Below, piece after piece: positions 38,131-49,272 of a stretch of DNA of 64,000 nt. Numbering within the stretch: position 1 is the stretch's first letter; the number at the start of each line of letters is the position of its first letter. Position numbers and translations under genes: made by a program. Source of the stretch: Agelaius tricolor (taxonomy: Eukaryota > Chordata > Aves > Passeriformes > Icteridae); assembly GCA_023055355.1 (NCBI GenBank), contig JALJCS010000001.1:81570881-81634880 (forward strand), written 5' to 3'. The notes under the pieces are model-generated. The model worked only from the letters and a program-made list of their open reading frames with translations, did not search any database and had not been told where the DNA came from.

Positions 38131-41100
38131 AGGAAGAAAGAGGATCCATAATGATTTGTTGGACTTTACAGTAGTATGAAGGTGGCAGCACTCTGACTCT
38201 CTAGAGAGAAAAAAGTTACACAGGAAGAATGAAAAGTTTAAAAGCAGAAATGTAAGAAATGCAATAATGGAAGCCCAGCAAGGTTAAGATTTAAAGAAAG
38301 AGAATCATCAGTTAATAGAAAGGTATGGGCTGACACTGGGTCAAGGGCAGGCTGAGAACAAAACACTACAGTGTAATTTTTGATAAAAAGTCAACACCAC
38401 TATAAACTTTGTTTAGACCAGATGTTGTAGAATGCAAGAAGTAAAGGGAGGAGAAAAGGAGAAAGGAACCTGGAAATAAAAGAAAATGTTGTGAGAACAA
38501 ATCTTCAAAACAAACTTTAAGAATATATTCTGCAATTTTAAAAATAGAATAAGGTAGCAACAATAGCATTTGGAGAAGCAAGGGAGTTCACTCTACAGTT
38601 TTTAAAAATTTATAAAACAAGAAGAAACTGAAAAATTTTTTTATTGTGAAGGGGAAAAAGTACAAGGTAGAGAGATAGAGACTATCACAAAGTAGTGAAA
38701 ATAAGAGTAGATGTGCTGGAAAATATAACCAGGTTCAAAAGCTTGATGATTCTGAAAAATGTGATCGTGCAGAGACACAGGAATGGAAATGTGAGAAAGG
38801 AAGGTAGAAAAGGTTGAGAGAGAAAAAAAAAAAGTGTTTATCTGTGACCTAAAAAACACATAGGGACTGTGATTGAAGAGAAAAGGAAAGGAAGGAGAGG
38901 CTGAAATCACTCAGTGTTTGTAGATTTTGCAAATCACCCAACAATCCCTGGGAAAGTCAGGGAAGCTTTCTTGGGAGAGCTCATTTCTAGTTGCTCTATG
39001 TGTGTAACACACACAGCACAGAAACTAAGCAAAACACTATGAACTATAAAATCTCTTAGGAACATGAAGAAAACAGCAGGCTGATGAAATCTATCAAGAG
39101 CCTGTGAAGGTGATCTGACTAACATTATGCTTGTTTGGATAAATGTGCTATTAAAATACGTATTAAAGTATAAAACATAGGCCATTATTCACTGTTTCCA
39201 AGGCACTGTTCATATGGAAAAGCAAATGAGAAATCATGAGAATGGTTTTAGCATTATTGTTGATTCATGCTAAATTAGGTTTCCAATCTGTACATAGAGC
39301 TATTATTATTAAAACAAATCATTTGTCCTCTTGAGAACAGTATTGCTTTAACTTCAAATTATGCTCTTTCCCTACTACTGTCGTGCACCTTTCTTTTAAC
39401 ATGGTTTTTCTTTTGGCACAGTTCCTTGTTTGTTGAGCAGTAGATTGATATGCTTGCAGGGAATGGAAGAAAGATGTGCTGCTGTACAGCATTAGCATCC
39501 GCCCTGTAGTATTTTGAACACACTAGAAATACCAGCTAATGATAAAAGGCTGTGATTAAATCTTTCAGGGCTGCAAGGGTGAGGAGGGAAAAAAAAAACT
39601 TCCTTTAAATCAGAGCAGAAAACTACAAGGGAGGAATATGGTTGAAGATTCTGTACCTCTGTCTGTGTGCATTGTATAGGAGGTAATATTTAAAATGTTA
39701 GTACCATTTGGCCTAAACATTTGCCAACCAAGATGCTTCTGAGACTTTCTGCAGATGGTTACCATTTTAACAGGGGAATATTTTATATGATAGCCTTGTG
39801 TTACTCACACAAAGGACATTCATTATGCAGCAGAGATAAATAAAGAGCCTCAGATAAGGAACATACCAAATTCATATCCTGTGCTACCTCAGAAATCTGA
39901 TAGGAGATTGAATCTGTTTCCATGATGCAGATCACGGTTACAAAAAGCTTTTACCTCTTTCTAAACAGAGTTAGGGCACTGGTACATGAGAAAAGTTACA
40001 GCAAAGCAAGCTGTGGTATTATTTCAAAGCCATTGTCTTCCATGCTTTTTTGTTTCAGTGAGTGCTTTGGTGCAAAATATTGCAGCAGAGCAAAGGTAAA
40101 AGAGATTATCCAGCTTTACTAAAGGGTAGGGGTAAGGACACTTGTACACGGGTAATTCCCACAGATTAGATGGATTCTATGAGCTTCTTCTCAGGAACAC
40201 AGTTCTTTGTCCATATCCTCAGACTTGTCTTCTGCTAAATGTCAACATTATATCTACATTTTCTTTTTGTGTTGAAAATAAAAAAGAATCCAAATGGGAA
40301 TAAAATTGTAAGACTCTTTGGATTTACATAGTTTTGAATAGTCATTTAAGCAATAAAACTACAGAAGATGGGCTCATTAGGATCTCAGACTACATGGCTC
40401 TTCTCTTACCAAAGACACTCCTAATTAGCAAAATGTTTCTTCTGAAGTGGCCTGCTGGGCTGGAGAAGTGGATTAATCCACAGAGCCTTTCTGAACTCAT
40501 TCTGGGCAGTGTTTGCTTGTTTGATATGGGTCTTGATGACACAAAGATCCGGTGATGTACTCACTTCACCTGGGACTCACCCTCTGCTCCTCCGGGGAGA
40601 TACGCGGTGTGGACATGAATCACGATCAGTCTGTAATTTGAGATACTTTCTGCAAACTTATTGCAAATCGAGTTTGTCTAAGAATGCCTACAGTACAGAT
40701 TTAATATCTCCAAATCCCAGGGAAGAAGGTTTGTTTTGGGATACATTGCAGCACTGATAATAGTGATTTAGAGCAATATAAAGATTTCCAAGCTCGATCA
40801 CACTTGTGGCAGTGCTCACTCTGTCCCTGCTCTCCACAGTCCTATATCCAGAGGACAGCACAAGTCCCACAGTGGGCAGCAAGTCATCCACACGCTTATG
40901 AAACTATTTTTTCTTCATTCTTAAGAGTTGAAAGTTGGCTTAAATTCCTGAACATGAGGTTTACAGTCCTTTTCATCATCTATTTTTAGCATTTACTATT
41001 ATAACTCTGTGTATTCTCAGTATTCATATTAATGTCCAGTTCCCCACTGACTTTTGCTAAAATCCTGGTCTTAGTGTTATCTGTTGTCAGTGATTTATGA

Positions 41101-41329
41101 AGTTTAATTGCATATTGTCTGTTTTTCTTCCTTTTATATATTTTCAATTGGCTGCCTTCAAATTTAAGTGCTAAAGTGTGCTAATCTGCTACTGTATTAT
41201 TTTAGGGGTGCTTATTCTTTATGAAATTCTTCACTGTCCTCCTGGATTTGAATAAAACCTAAATAAATTCATGCTATCTGCAAACATTACTGTCTTGCTG
41301 CTTGACTCCTTTCTGGATAATTAATATAT
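38131..41329. other. A/G-rich then mixed noncoding DNA, no gene seen
   Basis: The first 800 bases are notably purine-rich on the plus strand. This gives several Ser/Phe/Leu-rich minus-strand frames (38366-38581, 38641-38910) that are compositional shadows. The remainder is ordinary AT-rich sequence without a supported gene. Confidence 0.55.
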
Positions 41330-41999
41330 TGTCCTGGGGTGACTTTATGATGCTTGGATCCCCGATGGTCTGTCTTGTGTATACTGGATATTAAGTTCTG
41401 CACCTTTAAGACTGGTTCTGAGAGTGAAGTGGGGGGAAGAAGAGGCACAGAGTTTGTTCTCAGAAACTGCACTTGCTCCTCCACATTCCTGCTGCTGGAC
41501 TGGGTTGTCTGCAGATGGACAAACAGCAGGACAGAGCTCTCTTTTGCTTTTAGTTAGTTTTTAGCTAGCTGAGGCAGAGAAGGTCCCTAGACTGCAGTTT
41601 TTTTCTTTTACTCAGAACTGTTTGAAACTCCACTGGGCTAAAAACCCAGAAGAGCACTGGGAACTTTCAGCTGTGTCCCACCCAGGCCTGGGCTGGGCTG
41701 CGACATTTCCAGTGCTGAAGGGATGATAACAGACTGGGTGAGCAGAGCTGTAACCCATGAAAGGGACTTTCTAAATTGGTCATCTCTTTAGAGCAGCAAG
41801 AGGTTTTATTGTTTAATATTGTTCTTTTTTTTTTTTTTTTTCTTGGCTAGTGAATATTTTGCCTGTTAAATAAACAGTTTTTTCCACTTTTCTCCAAAGA
41901 AATCTTTTCCCGAACTAGTTAGGGGAGGAGCCACTTGAATTTGCTTTCTAGAAAAAACCCTTTGGAGGTTTTCTCCTGAATTTGCCCTAAACCAAAACA
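41330..41999 (+). mobile_element. Solo LTR of an avian endogenous retrovirus
   Basis: This is a 670-base long terminal repeat that begins TGTCCTGGGGTGAC and ends AACCAAAACA, so the TG...CA ends are in place. The sense strand is plus: an AATAAA polyadenylation signal lies at 41869-41874, about 125 bases before the end, as expected for R followed by U5. GCTAAAAACC near 41637 is a possible weak TATA-like box. I recognise the sequence as a songbird-type ERV LTR from memory, and the class (ERVK or ERVL) is not decided. No primer-binding site or gag/pol coding follows and no second LTR is near, so it is a solo LTR left by recombination. Target-site duplications are not perfect (AATATA before, AATACA after, with one base of offset). 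A T17 run has grown inside it. The frames at 41354-41557 and 41287-41484 are not genes. Confidence 0.82.
41825..41841. repeat. Poly(T) tract, T17, inside the LTR
   Basis: Seventeen T residues upstream of the LTR polyadenylation signal. It is simple sequence, probably expanded after insertion. Confidence 0.95.
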
Positions 42000-42577
42000 A
42001 ATACATAGATACATTAAATTATCTCTGCATGTCTGATGTAGCTTTAATAATTTCTGTTACTAATGTTTTTATTATTATGCCTCTCCTTTCTGACTCTGCT
42101 AGTTTTGAGAATGTAACAATACTATGCATCCTTTCCCCTGTTGCTTGTAACTGAATTGAATCCAATGAATTCCCATAAACAGAAGTGAACATATTTCCTT
42201 GAAAAATATAGATTTGTCTCAGAGATGGCCTTTCCTCACAACAGGGCAATTAACTGGTAGTTCACCCATGTTTTGGGCTGTGAGTGTAAAACCACTGATG
42301 TATCTCATAAGTACACACATATATAGCAGCCCTGGTATGCACTCATGTGGCTGCATAACAGTTGGAAATTTCTATAGAACTATCACAAATAGTTTTCCCC
42401 AGTCCTTGAGGGAAGAGGTATTTTTCTTCTAATTATTTTGGAAAGTGGCCCTGTGCCTCTGTTTTGAGAAAATGCATCCCAAAGCCTCAGTCCGATGGCT
42501 GAGGTGAGCACACTCCACCATCAAAATCCTTTTAAACAAGAAAATTGTAAATATCTGTCTTCTAAAGTTTTTGTGTC

Positions 42578-42635
42578 TTGTTTTTTTTTTTGTTTTTGTT
42601 TGTTTGTTTGTCTGTTTGTTTTTGCTTTGTTTGAT
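42578..42635. repeat. T-run and TTTG simple repeat
   Basis: A T11 run is followed by TTTTTG and six or so TTTG units, one changed to TCTG. The Asn/Lys/Gln/Thr-rich minus-strand frames across it are translations of the repeat. Confidence 0.9.
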
Positions 42636-44901
42636 TTTGGTTTTCATTATTATTTCCTCTGAGCTTTCCTTCTATATTTCTCCTTTGAGCAAGGTTCTCC
42701 TCTGTGAACCCCAGTCTCTGAGGCACAGTTACAGGAACTACCTCTGCACCCATTAGCAGAGGGGAGGGCTGGTATATGAATTTTGTGTGGTACACTTACA
42801 TGGAATCATAAATTCCCTCATGATAATAATAATAAATTAAATCTATGTGACACCAGAAAATGAATCTGAGTTGAGTTCCATTATTATTCTTTTAAAAATT
42901 TTGGATGTTTTGTATTCTTTTCAAAAAGAAAGCCTCTTCAGTATATTTCCAGCACTTTAAAAATCATTATCCTTTCAGAAAATTCTCAAATAAATGGAAA
43001 ATAAAGCATGGTTTTGCTCTCTATTGTTATACTTGTTTAAATGTTACTATTTTTTTTTATTTTTTAAAAAATCTTATAAAGAATGACAGGAAAATCAGGG
43101 AAGAATTGAAAAGGTAACTTTGATCTAAAAAACCATTTTTTCTTCTTTAGTTTAAAATGCTCACACAAAACCTGTATTAATTTTTAATTTCTAACTTGAG
43201 AGAGAAACGTAATATTATGTTTTTCTAATGCTTTGTTATCCTTATGTCTTCAACTGCAGCTCAAAAATGCAATTAATTCTGTAACTTACACTCTGTGGCG
43301 GATGTCATTCAAGCTGCGACAGCTTATTTTGGGTAGTTAAAAGGATAAAATCAAGTAGTCATTCTACTAATCCCTTTACAAGGAAACAGCTTTATGCATA
43401 AAAACTGGAACTTATGTGGTCATTAGCAGATGCTACATCAAGCAACCAAAAATACACACATTTAAATTCTTAAGCACAATCTATGAACACTACACAGATG
43501 GTTTCCAAGAAACTGTACCTAAATTGATTACGATAAAAATGATCTGCTGCAATTGTTTCTGTCAAAAGGGAGAACAGAATTTGTCCCAATGTGTCGCTCT
43601 GCCCACTCATGCAGAGAACCCAGCTGCTGAGACAGATGTTGCTCTAAGCACTTTATTTTAGGGTCATTAAAATGGTTACAGGGGTTAGTCATTCATTGTT
43701 TTATAAATTGTGCTTACTAGCTGGCTCCATAGATGCTGGAAAACTTCTTTGTGGTTGATCAAAAAAGTTACATGTCATATCACATTTACAGTATGCTGGC
43801 AGTAAAAATGGTTGAAGCATTTGTGCAGGACATGAAGAGAGAAAAAACAATTACTTTTTCTGTTTTATTTAGAAGAGCATTTATTTACTCACATCTGACC
43901 TGGAACTAGTGTAGCCATCTGAAATGCAAAACTTGCCTCAAAGGCCTTCTAGCTTTCATTTTAGTTCCTTCCAATCATTAAAGAGCAAGATTTTTCAGTA
44001 CAACTCACTCCTGTACAATCTTGCTTCTGTGGTATTATGAGCAAGAAGTGTCAGACAAGCAAAGGTTCAAGATCATTTGATTAGATCAGTGCAGAGTGGG
44101 TCCGTCTACCTCCCCGCTGTCTTTGCAAATGCTGCTCTTTGGCAGTTTGAGCATACTCAGGCTTTACTTAGAAATATTTGGCTAAATCTCTTCTCTGTTG
44201 GCAGGTTCTATGGTTTTCCATGGCTCATCTAATTCAGGATTGACTTAGCCATGTGCATGTGATGTATTGGTGCAGCAGCTAATGTGTCAATGAGAAACAG
44301 AACAGTAAAAAGATGAAGCTCAGTGAAAAACAGCAAGGTTGGCAGATCCAACTCCTTTTCAGATCATGCTGTAGCCTTTTATAGCCTCCAGTACAAAATG
44401 TAGCCAACTTCCGCTCTTTTATTTCATCTTTGTCCCTGTGTACTTGTTACTATGTCGATAGTTTGATTCATCTTTCCTAATTGGTTACTGAACTCCGGCA
44501 GCCAAATCCTAAATTCAAGGTGGTGTTCATGGACACACTCTAAATTATATTTTCCCACCTTTCCTTTGCACATTTAGGATAAAGTCATTCATCTGGAAAA
44601 AAATAGTGAAACTTTTTAGTGCCATTGTATCTGACTCCTTAAAACACGGATGCTTTGGCAGGTTGATTTCCTGCATTTCTGCAGGACATTGATTTTTCTC
44701 CCCTGGCTTTATTTAGATAATTATGGCCTGCTCAAGGGTAAATCCTCCCAAATAAATAATCTAGCATGTTTCTCACTTTGAAAATGCAGTAAAGTTACAA
44801 TTTTTAAATTAAAATCAAGATAGCCTCAGAAAATTCAAGAGCTAGAGGAACAAAGTTACCCTCTGCCCCCAAATCTATCCATTTCTGAGATCAAATACTA
44901 T

Positions 44902-44928
44902 CCCCCTCCCCCCCGCAACCCGTGCCCC
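44902..44928 (-). other. Canonical G-quadruplex motif on the minus strand
   Basis: C runs of 5, 7, 3 and 4 bases, with loops of 1, 4 and 3, give a four-run G-quadruplex pattern on the complementary strand. It is the only strongly C-rich spot for several kilobases. Confidence 0.7.
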
Positions 44929-46774
44929 TGCCACTAGATTAGGAGCCAGACAGAAGATTGTCTCAGAAAACACAATCCCTGAAAATGCATGAGACTTTCA
45001 AAAGCAGGCACATTACATGCATTTCAAGATTCAGCTCGAACAAAATTATTGATACAAAAAGTAATTCAGTCAAGAGAGCCACATTTTTACCTGACTGTAT
45101 GATAAAATATATAAATTCTCTCAGTTTCATATAAATTTGAATTGAATTTTATCCAGTCCATAGTTTGATCTTGCAAAAAACCCCTTAGACAGGAAATCCT
45201 TTTTCCCCAGGATTTGATTGTGTCCCCATCAACTTTATCTGTATCTGAAACAAAGAGATGTCTTTCATAAGTAATACCAGCTTCTTATAATTTCATGATT
45301 GGAAATTTAGTATTGCCTTAATAAGATGTTAAGATTTGTTGTAACTATTTGCTGATTTGACTGCAAAATAATAAGATGAGGGCTGCATTAGAAGCTTGGG
45401 GTCTCACAGAGTGCACTGATCTTCATAAAAATCACTTTGCCCTTCTGCTTTTGTCTTACCGTGTTGTGAGGTCTTCAGGATAACAACTGTCACTTTGCTT
45501 ATGAGCAACATTGGTTGTAAAGGTTCTTTCTTTTTCAGGAAGTGCTTCTAAAAGGTAATGTAACCTTAAAGGACTCTCTCATCATCTGACACGTTGTGTT
45601 TTGAGGTGAGATTAGCAGAATTGCAAGGCCAGCATAGAGGCAGAGATGCATTTGCAGGACAAATGTCCTTTTTAGTGTTCGTGGCTCAGACAGTGCTCAC
45701 AGAAGAACAGAAAGAGAAACAACCTGATGAAAAGCAAGCTTGAGTTCTTAAGAGAATTTTTGATATTCTGCACACCAGGCATGACAACATAAGGCTGCTC
45801 ACAGCCTGGATGTCACTCCAAATTCCATTATACTTACATTAGATGCTGTTTGTTCCTCCTGCAAATGCACTGACAGATTTTTGCAGCCCTGTGCATGGGG
45901 TTTTTTTTAGTGTATGAAAGGTTTGTAGTTATTTTAGCCGTGGAGTTGCTAAAAAATTATTAAAATCAAAGTTCGCTCTCATCTACCCTGAACAAAGCCA
46001 AACAACATGTTCCTCTTTTAGAAACAAATGAATGGGAATTGGCTAGTATACCACTTGCACTAAGATGGCTGGGGCTGAAAAAAGGGTGTGATGGCTTGAT
46101 ACACTTTATGGAAATAAAAGCATTTCTGCTTGAAAAGCCATCATGATACCTAGCTCTAATTCCCCTTTTTTTCCTTTTTATTATGTAGCATCAAAGCAAC
46201 AGCTGAGATGGAAAAGAAAACATTATTTGTACTGTTGTGGAAGAGCACTTATCTTGAAAAACATAGATTTTATACAGATCAGGAAGAAACACAGTATGTG
46301 CAATTGGAAGGAAAAAAGGACAAAACCTGATAATAGAGAGTCATTCTGCTGGCACACTACAGCTTTTCTCAAGGTTATATTGTCTAGTATTAAGATGAAC
46401 AGTTTTTGCTGGTTTAGAGCATTACTGAATACAACACAAAGCATATTTATACTCGGTCACACTGGGTCCTTCTAGTCCAGCTCTTCAAAAGAGCATGCTT
46501 AAGGTGAAACGTAAGAACAAGAACAACTTTGCCCTTTCTCTGAACACTCATTCAGTCTTCAACAATTTCTGGCTCTTGGACTTCCTCTTGCCCACACATT
46601 CTGTCTTCTGTGGCATGCAAAAGCTAGAAACACTCTGTAGCATAGGGAGAAAACTTGGGCCCATTAACATCCCTATCATTACTGCCTTAGTTTGAATAGA
46701 AGAGGGTTTTACCCAGATGCACACTTGTGTTTGCCATTCTCCTTCACCCTCTACAGAAACCACTTACAGTGGCA

Positions 46775-46850
46775 AAAGCCAAGTCACAGAGGGGGGATTT
46801 GAATCTTGAAACTGCAGTTTGGGCACTGACTCATAGACTTGTCCCCTGAG
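46775..46850 (-). repeat. Possible MIR-type SINE remnant
   Basis: AAGTCACAGAGG, then GATTTGAATCTTGAAACTGC, then AGTTTGGGCACTGACTC follows the complement of the tRNA-related half of MIR. That sequence reads roughly 'agtggcagagccgggattcgaaccca ... ggctccagagtc', including a decayed B-box-like GATTTGAATC. It is diverged and short. Bird genomes keep a few such ancient SINE pieces. Confidence 0.35.
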
Positions 46851-49165
46851 GCTTCTCTACAGCCTCACATTCACCTTCAGTGCATGTGCCCCTGCTCTTT
46901 TGTACTGTTTCCCTACACCTTCTCCAGCACTTTGTGTCTGGCTGACCCAAGGGATTTCCCCTCTGATCCTTCCTACAGATCTTGACTCTCCTTTTTCCCT
47001 CCCCCAATTTACTCTGCTGGGAAACCCTGCTTATATTACTGTGACCCTCAAGAAAACAACATTGTGGGAAAATATGAGATGTACCTCTTTAACAATACTA
47101 CTTAGTCCTTCCTTCACCTGATTCAGGTCTGGCACTGTTGTTAATCATTCCACTTGACCAATGCCAAGCAGCCGTGCTTTTGACCAGCCATGGGAGTACA
47201 GTCACTTTAGTAAGTCTTTGAACTCTTAGGAGAGTGTGAAGAAGCCTAGATGTACTAATATATTCAGTGAATTTTCTGAAGAGAACAGGATTTCAGAAAG
47301 AAGCCTTTTTCAGGAGCATAGTTTGGGAAAAATAAAGTCAGAGTTGGGTGATCAGTGAGACATGATATATCAAGGTGATTTTCCACAAAACAGTAGTCAG
47401 GGACTTCTCTGAATATCACCATGGTAAGTAATCTCAAATTTACTATCTAGAAATAAAGGCTATAATAATTAAGACATGTTTATTGATATTAGAAGTTCTC
47501 AGACAAAAATTAGAAGTCTAGAAGGCATTTAGATTGTCTTCAGGAGATCCCATACATACATATCTTTAGTTTTGAGCAACACCAGCATGGAGCTACATAA
47601 AGTGTAAACATATCACCAAACCATGGAATATTGTATTTTTATGCAAGAGAATTAGTTTAGTCAGGTGATAACCAGAATGTGAGAAGTAAACATCTTCTAC
47701 TCTAGCTTTTTTATCAGAAATATCTTCATCATTGTGCATTCTCTCACTTGAAAAACCCCAAAATTAACACCTCAAATATATGTTTAAACTTAATTCATAG
47801 AATAATAGAAAAGTGAGAACATTAATACTCATTCACCATTGATTGGAGGATCTGAAAGCACCTGTGGCTGCGTAGGTGTGTTTTTCTACTCTTGTTGATT
47901 ATCTTCTAAAGGTTTCTGATAGAAACCACATCCTCTTACCCAGTATTGGGTGGTGTTTATTAAAGATGCTGAGAGCATATAAGAGCAGCTCTCCCCCTTG
48001 AAATTATCTTGTTCAGACATGCATGTCTATAACTTTCCTTGTAACTGAACTGTAAACATGACCTTTGCAGACCAACAGTACTTTCCCAACTGAAAAGGTG
48101 TGTCAGCTGCATGAGAGTGTGGTATAAGATTTTGCAGAGGTTTGCACTTTCACCTGTGGCAAAAGTGAATTCAAAACATGATTGTCTTTATTTAGTAATA
48201 GACAGATCCTTTTTCTGCCACTGCAGATAACTCTCCACAGAGCTAAGCTTGTGACAGCCAGACCCTGTAACTTTTAAATAACAGTTTTAATATCCTGGCA
48301 TAGAAGGAGTGATCATCTTCAACACCAGATGGAAACTCCAAGAAAATAGTTAAAATTCTCAATAATTCTATCATTCTTTTCATTAACTGTCTTAGTGGGA
48401 TGTCATGTAAGTGCTATTACTGTTGAAGACTGAAATTTGAGGTGAGGGAAGGAGTAACAAAGCAAATCAGACAATGCATCTTCTTTTCCCATTCCAAGAA
48501 AACTGGACTTGTTTACTCAAGGATTCCTTTTGTCTCATTGCTATCAATGCTAAAGCTCCATAAATGGAGCAGACTGTGAAGACACACTTTGTAAGGAAGC
48601 CCTAGGTAGCTAAGTGTCCAGGAAAAGAACAGTGAGCTTGATTCATTGCAACCCACCAGGTTTTGCATCAGAAGCACAGAACATTTCTGTTTAGTTGCAA
48701 ATCTACTGGAATGTTTCTTTTTTTATTAAACACATGAAATTAGTACAAAAAGAGTATGGAAAGAGTGTTTTGTCAAGACCTAAACACTCTCTCTTGGACA
48801 CTCTTAGGAGGCCATTACCTTTTCTTCAGGTTGATCTTGCATAGGTGATACATGTATGAAAAGACAGTTATTGTTCTCTGTTGAAGTTGTGTCCAGCTGC
48901 CTCCAGCTGTCTTCCAACCCTGTGCAAGAGGGAGCTGTGCCATGAAATGACAGACAAGACACATAAGCCAGAAGAAAGACATCCACCAACCAGCTCACAA
49001 ACTTTCCAGTTTGCATGGCCAAAGATGAATCTTTCTGGCCCTGATAGGATATGTACATTCAGTATACAGCCCTGAGGTTTTGGCTGGAATATTCATATCT
49101 TAGCAAGTTGTTAAACATAAGTCATAAAAACCTAAACATGCCTCCTCCCCTTTCTCCCCCCGCAG

Positions 49166-49266
49166 TTCTTCAGTCCTAATTTGCTGGCATTACTGCTTAC
49201 TGTGATCACATCTAAAGCTTGAGGGCAAGGCCCAGCTTCACAAAAAACTTCAGAGTTTAAGTCTGA
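49166..49266 (+). ncRNA. Possible internal noncoding exon
   Basis: A long pyrimidine tract with a consensus acceptor (CCTCCTCCCCTTTCTCCCCC then CGCAG, ending at 49165) is followed after 101 bases by a consensus donor (CTGA then GTAAGT at 49267-49272). All three frames of the enclosed segment contain stops, so it cannot be an ordinary coding exon. It could be an exon of a long noncoding RNA, a UTR exon or a poison exon. Splice-like pairs also arise by chance. Confidence 0.22.
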
Positions 49267-49272
49267 GTAAGT

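Larger units (their letters stand above)
42000..49165. other. Mostly unique noncoding DNA, no gene seen
   Basis: Apart from the small items listed separately, no gene or transposon is supported. 43250-46130 has few simple repeats and mixed composition and may include conserved noncoding elements. The plus-strand frame at 46143-46475 (110 codons) shows no recognised domain. Confidence 0.5.

Noticed and set aside
37958..38191. Frame encoding repeated Thr-Ser-Pro-His-Leu
   Set aside because: It is the direct translation of the GGTGA microsatellite and has no sign of a real repeat protein.
47970..47990. TATAAGAG box-like sequence (GCATATAAGAGC)
   Set aside because: There is no initiator, CpG enrichment, LTR structure or downstream exon, and TATA-like strings are frequent in AT-rich DNA.
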